30,191 nt of DNA from DASZZV01 sp035544835 (GCA_035544835.1 DASZZV010000463.1:1-30191), one strand, 5' to 3'; positions 9,289 to 18,086 are shown, numbered from the stretch's first letter. The notes: generated by a model not told the origin, from the sequence alone. Numbers and translations: made by a program.

Positions 9289-11486
9289 GCGCTCGGCGGA
9301 TACATCCGATCGAACTCCGGATCGTCACGCAACAGAGCGAGATCCGGATCGCGCCGCGTCCAATTGGTCTCACGCCAGCCGGCGTCGTAAGCCTTGCGCA
9401 GCGCGCCTAACGCCTCATCTTTCTTGCCGAGGGTGCAGAAGGTGCACGAGACGTTGTACATGACCAGGGCGTCGTTGGGACGAAGGGCCATGGCCATGTT
9501 GGCCTCGCGCGCGGCGTCATCGATGCGATTCATCGTCGCGTAGTCTCCGGCCAGCAGCACGCGTGCTCGCGCATCCTCAGGCACCTTGCTCAACTGCGCC
9601 TCGAGCACCTGCATTCTCTGTTGCCGCGCGTTGTCGGTGTTCTTGCCGAGCGCACCCAGGGCGTTAGTGATCGGAACATAGATGTTGTAGTTGTCGCCGG
9701 AGTGGGCGATGGCATCGTCAGTCATGTCGACGACTTCGTGATAGCGACCTGCGGCAAACAGTGCGCGGCCGAGCAGGTAGTACGCGCTTTCGGCGTCCGG
9801 CTTTTGGGCAATGGCCTGCCGCACGCGCCCGGCGGCATCCTCGTACTCCTCCTTCATATAGAGGACCCACGCTTCGGCGACGAGCACCTCCGGGGAGTCC
9901 TTTCCGAGAGCACTGGCTCGCTGGCTCGCTGCCATGGCGCGGTCGATCCATTTGGTGTCGCGCTCGTACAGATTGTGATACTGCGCGCAGGCGTTGGCGA
10001 TGGCCGCATGCGCCAGCGCGAAATCGTGATCGAGCGCGACCGCATTCTCGAACATCTGCAGCGCGAACTCGAGGTCCTGTCGCGTCAGGCGACGCGTGTA
10101 GCTTCGGCCGCGCAGGTAAAGGTCGTATGCCTGCAGATTCTCGGTTGGCTTCGTCGCCAGCGCCTCCTGCTCCTGCGGCGTCAAGGTGATGCGCAGCGCC
10201 TCGGCGATGCTTCGGGCGATCTCGTCCTGCACCTCGAAGACGTCCTTCATCTCCCGGTCATATCGCTCGGACCACAGCGGAAAGTCGGTGTGCGTGTCGA
10301 CGAGCTGCGCGTTGATGCGAAGCCGCGCGCCGGCGCGCCGCAGGCTTCCGGTCAGAACGTACGCGGCGTTGATCTGCTGGCCGATGGCTGCCGGGGTGAC
10401 CGTCTTGTCGCGGTAGGCCAGCACGGTGGCGCGCGAGAAAATCTGCAGCCCTTTGATCTTCGACAGCTCGGTCACGATGTCTTCGGTGATGCCGTCGCGC
10501 AGATACTCATCCTCCTTGACGCCGCTGAGGTTTTCGAAATAGAGCACGGCGATCGACTTCTGCCTCGCTGCCACTTTGCGTGATTCACTGGAGTCGGACA
10601 CTTTACGGCCGCCCGAATCGATATCGCGTTTGAGCCGCAGTAGATCGGTCTTCAGATCCGTGGCACTCTGATAGCGGAGCGTTCGATCCTTCTCCAGTGC
10701 TTTGCCGAGGATGCGCGTCAGCTCCGCGGGCAGCGCAGGATTGATCTGATGCGCCGGCGGCGGGTCATTGTTGAGGATGTTGTCGAAGATGACGGCCGAC
10801 GTGTCACCCTGGAAGGGAAGCGCGCCGGTGGCCATCTGATAGAGCACGACGCCGAGCGAGAAGATGTCGGTGCGGGCATCGGTGAGTTGCGCGCGTGCCT
10901 GCTCCGGCGACATGTACGAGACCGTGCCGATAGCCGTTCCCGCCTTGGTCAGCTCGTCGCGCATCGCGGTCGGCCCTTCGGACTGGTGGTTGGCCGCCAG
11001 TCCGCGATCGATCTTGGCGAGGCCGAAGTCGAGGATCTTGGTCTGCCCGCGTGTGTTGATGAAGATGTTGGCCGGCTTGACGTCGCGGTGAACGATCCCC
11101 TTCGCGTGCGCCGACTCGAGCGCGTCGGCGAGCTGAATGCCGACGTCGAGCAATAGCGCAATGTCGAACGCGCCGCGGCGGATCCGTTCCGCCAGCGTTT
11201 CCCCTTCGAGCAGCTCCATGGCTATGAAGTGCTGCCCGTCGTGCTGATCGATCGCGTAGACCGTGCAGATGGCTGGATGATTGAGTGCCGACGCCGCGCG
11301 CGCTTCGCGCTGAAAGCGCTCGAGGAGCATCGCGTCCTGCGCCATCTCGGCCGGCAGAAACTTCAGCGCCACGTTTCGTCCCAGCATCGTGTCTTCGGCT
11401 TCGTAGACCACACCCATCCCGCCGCTGCCGAGTTTTGACTTCACTCGGTAGTGGGAAATGGTCGTGCCGATGATCTCGCCGTTCAT
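9285..11486 (-). CDS. Ser/Thr protein kinase with TolB-like and TPR region
   Basis: This is a Hanks-type kinase fused to a sensor/scaffold region, 733 aa. The kinase domain (about 12-275) is complete: glycine loop GSGGMG (20-25), Lys42, Glu61, HRD 133-135 with K137 and N140, DFG 153-155, and SPE of the activation segment. Then comes IAVLYFENLSG ... LRDGITEDIVTELSKI, the TolB-like/adenylate-cyclase-associated domain, then TPR repeats from about residue 440 to the C-terminus (DLYLRGRSYTRR, FALAHAAIANACAQY, SAYYLLGRALFAAGRY). There is no clear TM segment, so it is likely cytosolic. This architecture is expanded in Acidobacteriota. Its substrates are unknown. The TAA stop overlaps the TAG of the convergent gene. 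Confidence 0.92.
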   Translation of the reverse strand: MNGEIIGTTISHYRVKSKLGSGGMGVVYEAEDTMLGRNVALKFLPAEMAQDAMLLERFQREARAASALNHPAICTVYAIDQHDGQHFIAMELLEGETLAERIRRGAFDIALLLDVGIQLADALESAHAKGIVHRDVKPANIFINTRGQTKILDFGLAKIDRGLAANHQSEGPTAMRDELTKAGTAIGTVSYMSPEQARAQLTDARTDIFSLGVVLYQMATGALPFQGDTSAVIFDNILNNDPPPAHQINPALPAELTRILGKALEKDRTLRYQSATDLKTDLLRLKRDIDSGGRKVSDSSESRKVAARQKSIAVLYFENLSGVKEDEYLRDGITEDIVTELSKIKGLQIFSRATVLAYRDKTVTPAAIGQQINAAYVLTGSLRRAGARLRINAQLVDTHTDFPLWSERYDREMKDVFEVQDEIARSIAEALRITLTPQEQEALATKPTENLQAYDLYLRGRSYTRRLTRQDLEFALQMFENAVALDHDFALAHAAIANACAQYHNLYERDTKWIDRAMAASQRASALGKDSPEVLVAEAWVLYMKEEYEDAAGRVRQAIAQKPDAESAYYLLGRALFAAGRYHEVVDMTDDAIAHSGDNYNIYVPITNALGALGKNTDNARQQRMQVLEAQLSKVPEDARARVLLAGDYATMNRIDDAAREANMAMALRPNDALVMYNVSCTFCTLGKKDEALGALRKAYDAGWRETNWTRRDPDLALLRDDPEFDRMYPPSA

Positions 11487-11633
11487 GGCTCGGAGTGTGC
11501 GCGATGGTATCGGAGCACGCGTGCCGCGGCAAGCGCCTCCGCCCTGGCTACGCTACCAGGATCGAAGATGTGGCTTCATCGATACCGTCAACTGGATGAC
11601 CACACGACGCTTTGAGAAATCATTGCCGAAGAA

Positions 11634-12398
11634 TCAGGCGGGCTTGTATAGCGCGAACACGGCGCCCTGCGGATCCGCAACGACCGCGAAACTGCCCGCG
11701 GAGGGTAGGTCCGTCGGCGGCATGTAGGTCTTGCCGCCCGAGACCTGCACTTTCGCCACGGTGGCCTCGCAATCATCGGACATGAAGTAAGGCATCCAGT
11801 TCGCCGGCGTCGGCTCCCCCTCATTGATCGTACGCATGCCTCCGATCGCTTTCCCGCCGAGGTGCCACTCCGTGTACTCGGGACTCACCTGTCCGGTCCA
11901 CCCCATCAGCTGCGTGTAGAAGTCGCGCGATGCCGCGGCGTTGCTGGTCGCCAGCTCGTTCCAGCAAAGCGTGTTCGCCTCGTCGCGAATTGTCACGCCC
12001 CAGTGCTTCTTCGCTTCCCACAGCGCAAAGACCGCTCCCTGCGGATCCTTGAGGACCGACATCCGGCCGAAGTCCAGCACGTCGAACGGCGGTGCAAGCG
12101 CGGTCGCGCCGAGGCCCAGGGCTTTCCCAACGGTGTCGTCGGCACTGACGACACCCACGTACGTGAGCCAGTTCGGCGGCACACCCTGCGCCTTCTGGTC
12201 GGGCATCAGCCCATACATCGCCGCGACGTCGCGATCGTTCTTCCGGAAGATGTAATAGACTCCCATCTCCCCCATGTCGTTTTCATGGACAGCCCACTCG
12301 AAAACATCCGCGTAGAACTTCTTCGCTGCGACCGGATCGCTCGTGGCCAGCTCGATCCAGCAGAAGTGTCCTGGCATCGGCGCATTTACCTCGGGCAT
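11634..12398 (-). CDS. Tandem VOC (glyoxalase/bleomycin-resistance fold) protein
   Basis: 254 aa made of two VOC half-units. Unit 1 (about 8-128) runs from GHFCWIELATSDPVAAKKFY to DPQGAVFALWEAK; unit 2 (about 138-254) from NTLCWNELATSNAAASRDFY to DPQGAVFALYKPA. The two repeat the same start and end motifs, indicating an internal duplication. It resembles tandem-VOC proteins of the actinobacterial CFP-30B type, often annotated as hydroxylase or glyoxalase-like, but the reaction is unknown. The ATG at 12398 is preceded by a strong AAGGAGG. It lies 55 nt downstream of the solute-binding protein gene and may be cotranscribed, although its own ribosome site is strong. Confidence 0.88.
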   Translation of the reverse strand: MPEVNAPMPGHFCWIELATSDPVAAKKFYADVFEWAVHENDMGEMGVYYIFRKNDRDVAAMYGLMPDQKAQGVPPNWLTYVGVVSADDTVGKALGLGATALAPPFDVLDFGRMSVLKDPQGAVFALWEAKKHWGVTIRDEANTLCWNELATSNAAASRDFYTQLMGWTGQVSPEYTEWHLGGKAIGGMRTINEGEPTPANWMPYFMSDDCEATVAKVQVSGGKTYMPPTDLPSAGSFAVVADPQGAVFALYKPA

Positions 12399-12453
12399 GG
12401 CGGAATCCTCCTTCTGTCGTCACGGCGATTCTATGGCGGTTGTGTCCGTGGCA

Positions 12454-13926
12454 CTATCGAATCTGCAGCGAAGCGAGCGATACCCTCCCCAATGGAGATG
12501 CCCGGAATCCCTGAACGTTGCGGCTGTAGACCGCGACTGCCTGGCCGTAGATCAGAGGAACGAAGGGGGCCTGATCGACCAGCATCTTCATGACCTCGGC
12601 GCGATTCGCTTCCGTCGGATCGGTTCGAAAACGCGCCAGAGCCAGGTCCATCGGAGGATGAACCCAACGGCTGACATTGTTCGTGATGGTGGTGTCGTTC
12701 GTGGGCGACGGAACCGCCCGGGACAGCAGCAATGCCTCAAAGAAATCGGCGGGATCGGCGGTATCGGCGATCCAGCCGCCCATGATCAAGTCGTAGTTTC
12801 CGCGGCGCACCCGATCGAAGTATTCATTGCGATCTGCCGGCACGATGAAATCGATGGCGATTCCGATCTCGGCCAGCTGATCGCGAATCAGCTCCCCGGC
12901 ACGCTTCGGGTTCGGGATGTAGGGGCGCGGACTCCAAAGCAGCATGAGATTCAGCCGCTTCGGCATCTTCGCGCCGGCCCTCGCGGCGATCTCTTTTGCC
13001 TTCGCCAGGTCGAACTTCGTCGTCTGGGGATCCCGCCCCATCAGCGGCGGAAGCAGTGTGGGCGCGGCATAAGCGAGAGGGTTGCGTTCGTACGTCGCCT
13101 CGGCGATCTTGCGTCGATCAATCGCATAGGCGATGGCCTGACGGACCTCGGGGTCATTCAGTCCCGGCCGCGTCGTGTTGAAATGAAGAAGACCGGTGGC
13201 ATTGCCGGTTCCGATCGATGGAACGAATGGCAGTCCCTGCAGCGCAGCAGCATCGACCGAGGTCAAGCTGTAAGTGAAATCGATCTCGCCGCGCTTCGCT
13301 GCTTCGAGCAGCATCTCGGTTCCGCCGCCCGATGACGCGGGAAAGATGCTGAATCGGATTTCCGCGAGCTCGACCGAATCCCGATAGTGCGGATTCCTTA
13401 CAAGCGTCAATGTATCGAGCCGCTGCAGCTGCGCCAGCGAGCTTTGTTGAGGAAACATGAACGGGCCGGTGCCGATGAGCGATCCACCCTTCTCCAGAAC
13501 AATGCTGCTGAAGTTCGTCGTGAGGACCAGTTCAAAACGTGGATTCGGCCGCTGAAGCGTGAAGAAAATCCGCTCAGCGCGCGCATCGGCGGAAGCCTGC
13601 TCGGTGAAATCACGAGAGCTCATGAGTGACCGCGCGACGATATCGGGTGTCAGCGGAGTTCCATCCGAAAAGAGAATTCCTTTTCTGACTGCCGCCGAAT
13701 GGATCGGACGATCCTGAGATCCTCCCTCCCGGCGAAGCGGCTCGGCAAAGAGCCGCGGCTCAGGAGTTTCTGTGCCGAATGGCGACGAATACGGCGACTC
13801 GAAGATCTCATTGAGAATCATCGAGCTGATCGTGTCGTTGGCCTGCCGGGGATCGAGCGTGCCGAGCCTGGAAAGCGCCCCGACGCGCAGGACCTTTTTG
13901 CCGGTAGGGTTTGGATTCTCAGCCAT
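12454..13926 (-). CDS. Family 5 extracellular solute-binding-like protein without signal peptide
   Basis: 490 aa of the SBP_bac_5 (peptide/nickel/oligopeptide binding) fold: LRVGALSRLGTLDPRQAND near the N-terminus, VRKGILFSDGTPLTPDIVARS, GTGPFMF, DPEVRQAIAYAIDRRKIAEA and ELIRDQLAEIGIAIDFIV, all in family order. The ATG at 13926 follows AAAGGA by about 6 nt. The N-terminus (MAENPNPTGKKVLRVGALSR) is hydrophilic, with no Sec, Tat or lipoprotein signal. Extending upstream to 14016 does not create one. No permease or ATPase genes are adjacent. A cytosolic ligand-sensing role is as likely as transport; the ligand is unknown. Confidence 0.85.
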   Translation of the reverse strand: MAENPNPTGKKVLRVGALSRLGTLDPRQANDTISSMILNEIFESPYSSPFGTETPEPRLFAEPLRREGGSQDRPIHSAAVRKGILFSDGTPLTPDIVARSLMSSRDFTEQASADARAERIFFTLQRPNPRFELVLTTNFSSIVLEKGGSLIGTGPFMFPQQSSLAQLQRLDTLTLVRNPHYRDSVELAEIRFSIFPASSGGGTEMLLEAAKRGEIDFTYSLTSVDAAALQGLPFVPSIGTGNATGLLHFNTTRPGLNDPEVRQAIAYAIDRRKIAEATYERNPLAYAAPTLLPPLMGRDPQTTKFDLAKAKEIAARAGAKMPKRLNLMLLWSPRPYIPNPKRAGELIRDQLAEIGIAIDFIVPADRNEYFDRVRRGNYDLIMGGWIADTADPADFFEALLLSRAVPSPTNDTTITNNVSRWVHPPMDLALARFRTDPTEANRAEVMKMLVDQAPFVPLIYGQAVAVYSRNVQGFRASPLGRVSLASLQIR

Positions 13927-14044
13927 AATTTTCCTTTGCCATGAACACCGCAACAATGATGCCGCCTGGAATGCAGTCAACCTCCGATCGCCGTTGGCCC
14001 GGAGGAACAGCCCCACAATGGCGTAATTACTCGCGAAAGTACCT

Positions 14045-14062
14045 GACGGGCAGCTGCCCGTC
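14045..14062. terminator. Perfect GC palindrome at the operon end
   Basis: GACGGGCAGCTGCCCGTC is a perfect 18-nt palindrome starting 1 nt beyond the TAG (14064-14066) of the glycosyltransferase gene on the minus strand. No T-run follows, so intrinsic termination is not assured. It could be a 3'-end stabilising hairpin or a short repeat remnant. Confidence 0.4.
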
Positions 14063-14063
14063 C

Positions 14064-15005
14064 CTACTCATGGTCGACAAAAACTACCTTTTCCTTCTCG
14101 GCCTCGGGGCCATTCGGCTGGTACTCATGGGCGGTGTCATTCCGCGCGCGACGGGCTCGTAGAAATTGATCGTCGAATCGCCGCGGAAAGGCGATGAAGC
14201 GGTGCTTGTGACGGTGCTTCCGAAGCTCCCACATGCTGTTGAATCCCGCGCCAGTAATGATCCTGGTGGCTGAAGCGAAGAGCGAACGTGCCGGATACCG
14301 CGACACGATCGAGATGTCGGGAGGCAGGTCGGGCGGCGGATCCATCGTGGTCAAGACGATAGGTGCTTCGCTTTGTTCGATCTGCCGCATCTCCATGGCG
14401 TAGTGCACGAGCGTGCGGACCTCGTCTGCAGGACCGCTGTGCGACACCACCCAGATCGCTTTGGCCTCGGGATCGGCGTCACCTTCTTCGTCGTCCTCGA
14501 TAGAGAGATTTTCGACGACGACCGACGTGCGGCGAATGAACAAGTCGTGCTCGGGCGTCAGAAGCTCGAGCAGGAGTGCGCTCTCGAAGCAGAGCGGCGT
14601 CGCGCCGATCAGCGGGCTGTAAGAATCCCACCGCAGCAAGCGCCCGACGTAATGCAGCTCGCTCTCGCGCACCGTAGCCACATCGGGAAGCTCTCCGAAT
14701 AATCCTGCAGGAAAGGTGTCGATGAAGATCCGAGACGGTCTGATTTTCTCAATGAGCTCGTCGAGCCATTTGATGAGCTCTGCCCTGTCGACTCTTGTGT
14801 CTGTCAGAGCGGGCGAGGGCGCCCGCTCCCCTCGGTCGGAGCTGATGAATCCGGGAATTCGAAGCATGGGCGACTTCACTCCCAGGCATCGGTCCGCGTA
14901 CGGCGAGGTCGTCACGATGGTGGCGTCGATGCCGAGCGTGCGCAGCACTCTGTCGGCGCGGGTAATGTGCCCGAGGCCTCCTCCTGCCGCGTAGTAGAGA
15001 TCCAA
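14064..15005 (-). CDS. Putative GT-B glycosyltransferase (MurG/UGT-like)
   Basis: 313 aa. The N-terminus MDLYYAAGGGLGHITRADRV is the GGGxGH acceptor-side loop of MurG/UGT-like GT-B enzymes (residues 8-13). The C-terminal half has ITGAGFNSMWEL and FPRRFDDQFLRARRA, matching the nucleotide-sugar donor site. The start is TTG at 15005, after a weak GGGAAG; the lipoprotein stop lies 3 nt upstream, so this is the last gene of the coupled operon. Residues around DRGERAPSPALTDTR are encoded by a copy of the repeat arm seen at 6213-6242, carried in frame in a variable loop. The acceptor is unknown; envelope polysaccharide or glycolipid is a reasonable guess. Confidence 0.78.
   Translation of the reverse strand: MDLYYAAGGGLGHITRADRVLRTLGIDATIVTTSPYADRCLGVKSPMLRIPGFISSDRGERAPSPALTDTRVDRAELIKWLDELIEKIRPSRIFIDTFPAGLFGELPDVATVRESELHYVGRLLRWDSYSPLIGATPLCFESALLLELLTPEHDLFIRRTSVVVENLSIEDDEEGDADPEAKAIWVVSHSGPADEVRTLVHYAMEMRQIEQSEAPIVLTTMDPPPDLPPDISIVSRYPARSLFASATRIITGAGFNSMWELRKHRHKHRFIAFPRRFDDQFLRARRARNDTAHEYQPNGPEAEKEKVVFVDHE
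14806..14835. repeat. Repeat arm embedded in a coding sequence
   Basis: These 30 bases match the repeat arm at 6213-6241 except for one extra G in the central gggcgagg(g)cgccc. With that G the insert is 30 nt, a multiple of three, and reads through in frame inside the glycosyltransferase gene. Confidence 0.8.
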
Positions 15006-15008
15006 TCG

Positions 15009-15680
15009 CTACTTCCCGCGCGCGTAGAGCTCCCCGGCGATGATCGCTCGCTGGGCCAGAGGAATCTGCTCCACAAGCATGATGGCCGACGCGGCGGAGG
15101 TCTTAGCGCTCTTCACGCGGAAGCGCTCGCCACCAGAAGCGTCGCGAAGCGACGTGGTCGAACCATCCACCCTCAATTCACCGAGGGAGTGTTCTGACGA
15201 ATCCAGGACCTCGACGCGCGGCGCGTGCTTCAGAGAGAGCACGAAGGGATTGTTGTTCTCCTCGTTGTCGCTCACCTTGATCTTCTCTTCCTTGAACTTC
15301 ACCTTCCAGAGCAACTTCCCATCCGGCGTTCGAACCTTGAATCCGTCGTCGCCCGGCTTCACCTCGGCCACGGCACCGGAAGCCGATTCGTATTTGCGTT
15401 TTCCGGAATCGCGACTCGATCCGGTCATCTGGTGCGTCCCGGACGTGTCGGTGTACTCGATCGTCACCGAGCTCCCGCTCGTCGTCACAGTGAGAACCGC
15501 TTTCTCACTCGTGTCCATGACCGTCAGCGACTGGTCCGGCTGGCCGGGCTCGGATGCCGGACGAGAATTCGCTGCCGGACGCGATCCCGGGACCTGGACC
15601 GGCGCTACGTCCTCGCGCTTACAAGCCAGAGCGAGAATGAGAAGGGGAAAGAACACGGAACGGGCGATCACTGTTTTCAT
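15009..15680 (-). CDS. Predicted lipoprotein of unknown function
   Basis: 223 aa. The N-terminus MKTVIARSVFFPLLILALAC has a lipobox (L-A-L-A-C20), so the product is probably lipid-anchored. The ATG at 15680 overlaps the TGA of the upstream glycosyltransferase (ATGA) and has a GGAG site. A Pro/Ser-rich linker (about 27-50) precedes a beta-rich domain with repeated short strands (VTIEYTDTSGTHQMTG, FKVRTPDGKLLWKVKFKEEK) ending in a helix (AIMLVEQIPLAQRAIIAGELYARG). I do not recognise the family. Its place between two glycosyltransferases suggests envelope assembly or surface modification, by inference only. Confidence 0.75.
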   Translation of the reverse strand: MKTVIARSVFFPLLILALACKREDVAPVQVPGSRPAANSRPASEPGQPDQSLTVMDTSEKAVLTVTTSGSSVTIEYTDTSGTHQMTGSSRDSGKRKYESASGAVAEVKPGDDGFKVRTPDGKLLWKVKFKEEKIKVSDNEENNNPFVLSLKHAPRVEVLDSSEHSLGELRVDGSTTSLRDASGGERFRVKSAKTSAASAIMLVEQIPLAQRAIIAGELYARGK

Positions 15681-16873
15681 CGAGCTCTCCGGTCTACAAG
15701 ATTCAGTGCGGCACGGGGCCACTCCTTATTAGAAAAGCGGGTTGCGGCATCGGCGAGAAGCTTTTCGTAGCGGTCGGCCTCGATGTCGAGCGTGAAGTCG
15801 CGCGCGATCTGCTGCTTCAAGGTTTCGCCGAGTATGGCCATCTCGGCCTTGTCCATTCGCGAGAGGCGGTCCAGCGCGCGGCGGCAGGCGTCTCGATTCC
15901 CCGTTTGAAAAACAATCGCGTTCTTCCCGTCGACGAGAACATCGCTCATACCTCCGGCGCTGGAAGCGATGAGCGGGCGCCCTGTCGCCGCCGCCTCCAG
16001 AAGGGTGTTCGGCATCCCGTCGTAGAACGATGGGATGGCCACCACGTCCGCGGCGCAGTAAAAGGGAATCAACTCATATCGGTCGATGAAGGGGACGATC
16101 GTGACCGGCAATTCCTCTCGACGCTCATCGAGCCAGCTTCTCAGGCTCGCTTCGACTTCGCCGACGATGAGAATGTGAAACCGGTCCGCCAGACCGGTGG
16201 ACAGCAGGGCCTCCAGAAAAAACGTCGCCCCCTTCTTCTGTTTCAAGTGCCCGAACATCCCGAGGACGGTGCGGTCCGGCGCCACGTTCTCGGCGCGCCA
16301 GCGCAACGCTCTCTCCCGGTCTCCCGGCGAAACCTGCCAGTCGTGGAGCTGAATGCCATTGGGAATCCACTGCAGCGGGACGTCAGGGAACAGAGAGCTT
16401 ACTTTCTTTTCGTGATCGCGCGTCACGACCGCTACCGATTCCGAGCGATGGATCGCCTCATTGAGAACATCGCGGCGTTTGATGGAAAAGATGGCCGTGT
16501 CGAAGTCGTTCCCGCGAAGGAGCGTCACCAGAGGGCGATCGAGCCAGGCAGCGAGCACGGGAGCGCCCAGTAGAGGAAGAGTCCCGCCGAAGGCGACGAC
16601 ATGGGTAGTGCTCTCTCCGGCGCCATTCTGCTCGAGCATGGACCAGAGGAGATTCAGAGCATGTCCCGGTTCCTCGTCGACGGGAACGGTGATGAGTCTC
16701 CCCATGTGCTGGGTCGAGACATTCCACTCCGTGGCTTTCCTGCTGAGGTGCACCAGGTCGATCTCAATGGATCGCCCCCGAAGCGACCGGACGATGCGAT
16801 CGCACGATTGAGACATGCCCCCGCGATCGGGCGGAGCGTTTTCAGTGAGCCAGAGAAGGCGGACACGTTCCAT
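15677..16873 (-). CDS. GT4-type glycosyltransferase
   Basis: 398 aa GT-B fold. The N-terminal domain begins ERVRLLWLTENAPPDRGGMS, with the glycine-containing loop after strand 1. The C-terminal domain has VLGMFGHLKQKKGATFFLEA, ELIPFYCAADVVAIPSFYDG and MPNTLLEAAATGRPLIASSA, the donor-binding region with the conserved Glu of retaining GT4 enzymes. The ATG at 16873 shares one base with the TGA of the zinc protein gene (TGATG); a TTG immediately upstream (16876) is less likely. The stop overlaps the lipoprotein start. The sugar and acceptor are unknown. Confidence 0.88.
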   Translation of the reverse strand: MERVRLLWLTENAPPDRGGMSQSCDRIVRSLRGRSIEIDLVHLSRKATEWNVSTQHMGRLITVPVDEEPGHALNLLWSMLEQNGAGESTTHVVAFGGTLPLLGAPVLAAWLDRPLVTLLRGNDFDTAIFSIKRRDVLNEAIHRSESVAVVTRDHEKKVSSLFPDVPLQWIPNGIQLHDWQVSPGDRERALRWRAENVAPDRTVLGMFGHLKQKKGATFFLEALLSTGLADRFHILIVGEVEASLRSWLDERREELPVTIVPFIDRYELIPFYCAADVVAIPSFYDGMPNTLLEAAATGRPLIASSAGGMSDVLVDGKNAIVFQTGNRDACRRALDRLSRMDKAEMAILGETLKQQIARDFTLDIEADRYEKLLADAATRFSNKEWPRAALNLVDRRAR

Positions 16874-17262
16874 CAACTGTCGCCGAATCCCGCTGCCGAG
16901 TCGTCGTCATCGGCGACCAGGCTGTTTCTTCCCGTGCGGTCGAAGGAACGAAAATCGTAGTCGTTGTAATAAGGGTCGCGATACGAGCCCCAGTAGATAG
17001 GGTGATATCCGCGCGAGTACTCGCGATGTCGGTAGCCGTAGGTCCAGCCGCGGTCGAACTCCGCGCTCGATTGTTTCTTTGAGGGGTCAAGCGAGCCGTC
17101 GTCGGCTTTCCGGGCCGCGCAATCGAGACATTCGGGAACGCCACTCGCCTTCGACAGATGCTCTTCGCAGACCTCGCGCTGACAGGTGCGGCAGTTCTTG
17201 ACGGAGGGGCGGCCGCAGTCGCGAAGGATGAAGAAACCCTTCTTGCACGTGCAGGTCATCAT
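16873..17262 (-). CDS. Small cysteine-rich zinc protein (B-box-like)
   Basis: 129 aa, two parts. Residues 4-48 hold C4, C6, C16, C24, C27, C32, H35, C45 and C48. The order C-x2-C-x4-C-x2-H-x9-C-x2-C resembles a B-box zinc finger. The rest is low-complexity and rich in Tyr, Arg and Asp (GWTYGYRHREYSRGYHP, YYNDYDFRSFDRTG), ending in an acidic tail. No signal peptide or TM is visible. The ATG at 17262 follows GGGAGGT by 6 nt and overlaps the TGA of the upstream gene (ATGA); the stop abuts the next gene. A second ATG follows at once. Function unknown; zinc binding is inferred from the spacing. Confidence 0.72.
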   Translation of the reverse strand: MMTCTCKKGFFILRDCGRPSVKNCRTCQREVCEEHLSKASGVPECLDCAARKADDGSLDPSKKQSSAEFDRGWTYGYRHREYSRGYHPIYWGSYRDPYYNDYDFRSFDRTGRNSLVADDDDSAAGFGDS

Positions 17263-18086
17263 GCCACACCTCCCTTCTTCAACGGCTGAAGCCGCGCGTA
17301 CGCCGCGAGGATGACCGACATCAGCGCCTGCGGATCGAGCGGATCGAGACTGGTGCTGATCACGACATTGCGCAGCGCGATCGAGCTCCCCTTCTCGCGG
17401 GTCTCATAACTGGAGGGATTGAAGGCCTCCTCGGCCAGCACCCCATATTTCTTCTCCCGACTCCGAAGCTCGACGTCGATCACGGTTTTTCTCTTAATCT
17501 TGGTCTTGGTGCTTTTGCGCTTCTTTCTGACGCGCTTTCGAATGTTGTCGACGACGCTCCAGCGCAGCCGGTTGCCGTCGGCCAGAATAGTCTCGCAGTC
17601 GACCCAGGGATGCTGATACTGATACTCCTGGACATTGCCATACACGCCCTTGGCCGGCCCCTCACTCTTCAGGTGGGCCGAATCCGTCGAAGGTGTGAGG
17701 TCGAGGCGAAGCTTGATGGGCTGCTCGGGATCGACATCCTCGCGCAGAAGAGAGAGTACCGGAATCACAAAACGGCGCAGGTCATCCGATACGTCGAATG
17801 CCAGAATCTTGCTCCGGATGATCCCGACGATGATGGCTGCGATGATCACAATGGCCAGAAGGATCTTGGGAGTGTTTCCCTCGACGTTATTCAGGACGAA
17901 TATCAAGATGACAGCGAACACGCAGAGAAAACCGCAGCCGATCCCCAGGTACTTCGCCTTTTTATTGGCCTCGTTATCAAAGTCTGCCAGGCCGGCCAAC
18001 AGATCGAACAGCTCGTCCGGTTTTCTGTTCAACGTCACGACCTTCTCGAGTGCGATTCGGTTTTGTTCTGGCGTGAGAGTTCTCAT
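17259..18086 (-). CDS. Two-TM membrane protein of unknown function
   Basis: 275 aa. A soluble N-terminal segment (MRTLTPEQNRIALEKVVTLN) is followed by two close TM helices (about 46-67 and 73-91), then a soluble domain of about 180 residues. That domain contains a very basic stretch (RKRVRKKRKSTKTKIKRK) and strands typical of a beta-sandwich. The ATG at 18086 overlaps the TGA of the upstream glycosyltransferase, and the stop overlaps the zinc protein start. Family not recognised. The overlap with the zinc gene suggests the two products work together. Confidence 0.75.
   Translation of the reverse strand: MRTLTPEQNRIALEKVVTLNRKPDELFDLLAGLADFDNEANKKAKYLGIGCGFLCVFAVILIFVLNNVEGNTPKILLAIVIIAAIIVGIIRSKILAFDVSDDLRRFVIPVLSLLREDVDPEQPIKLRLDLTPSTDSAHLKSEGPAKGVYGNVQEYQYQHPWVDCETILADGNRLRWSVVDNIRKRVRKKRKSTKTKIKRKTVIDVELRSREKKYGVLAEEAFNPSSYETREKGSSIALRNVVISTSLDPLDPQALMSVILAAYARLQPLKKGGVA

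Noticed and set aside
9621..10583. A 320-codon open frame on the plus strand
   Set aside because: It is antisense to the kinase/TPR gene and shows no domain signature; long antisense frames are expected at this GC content.
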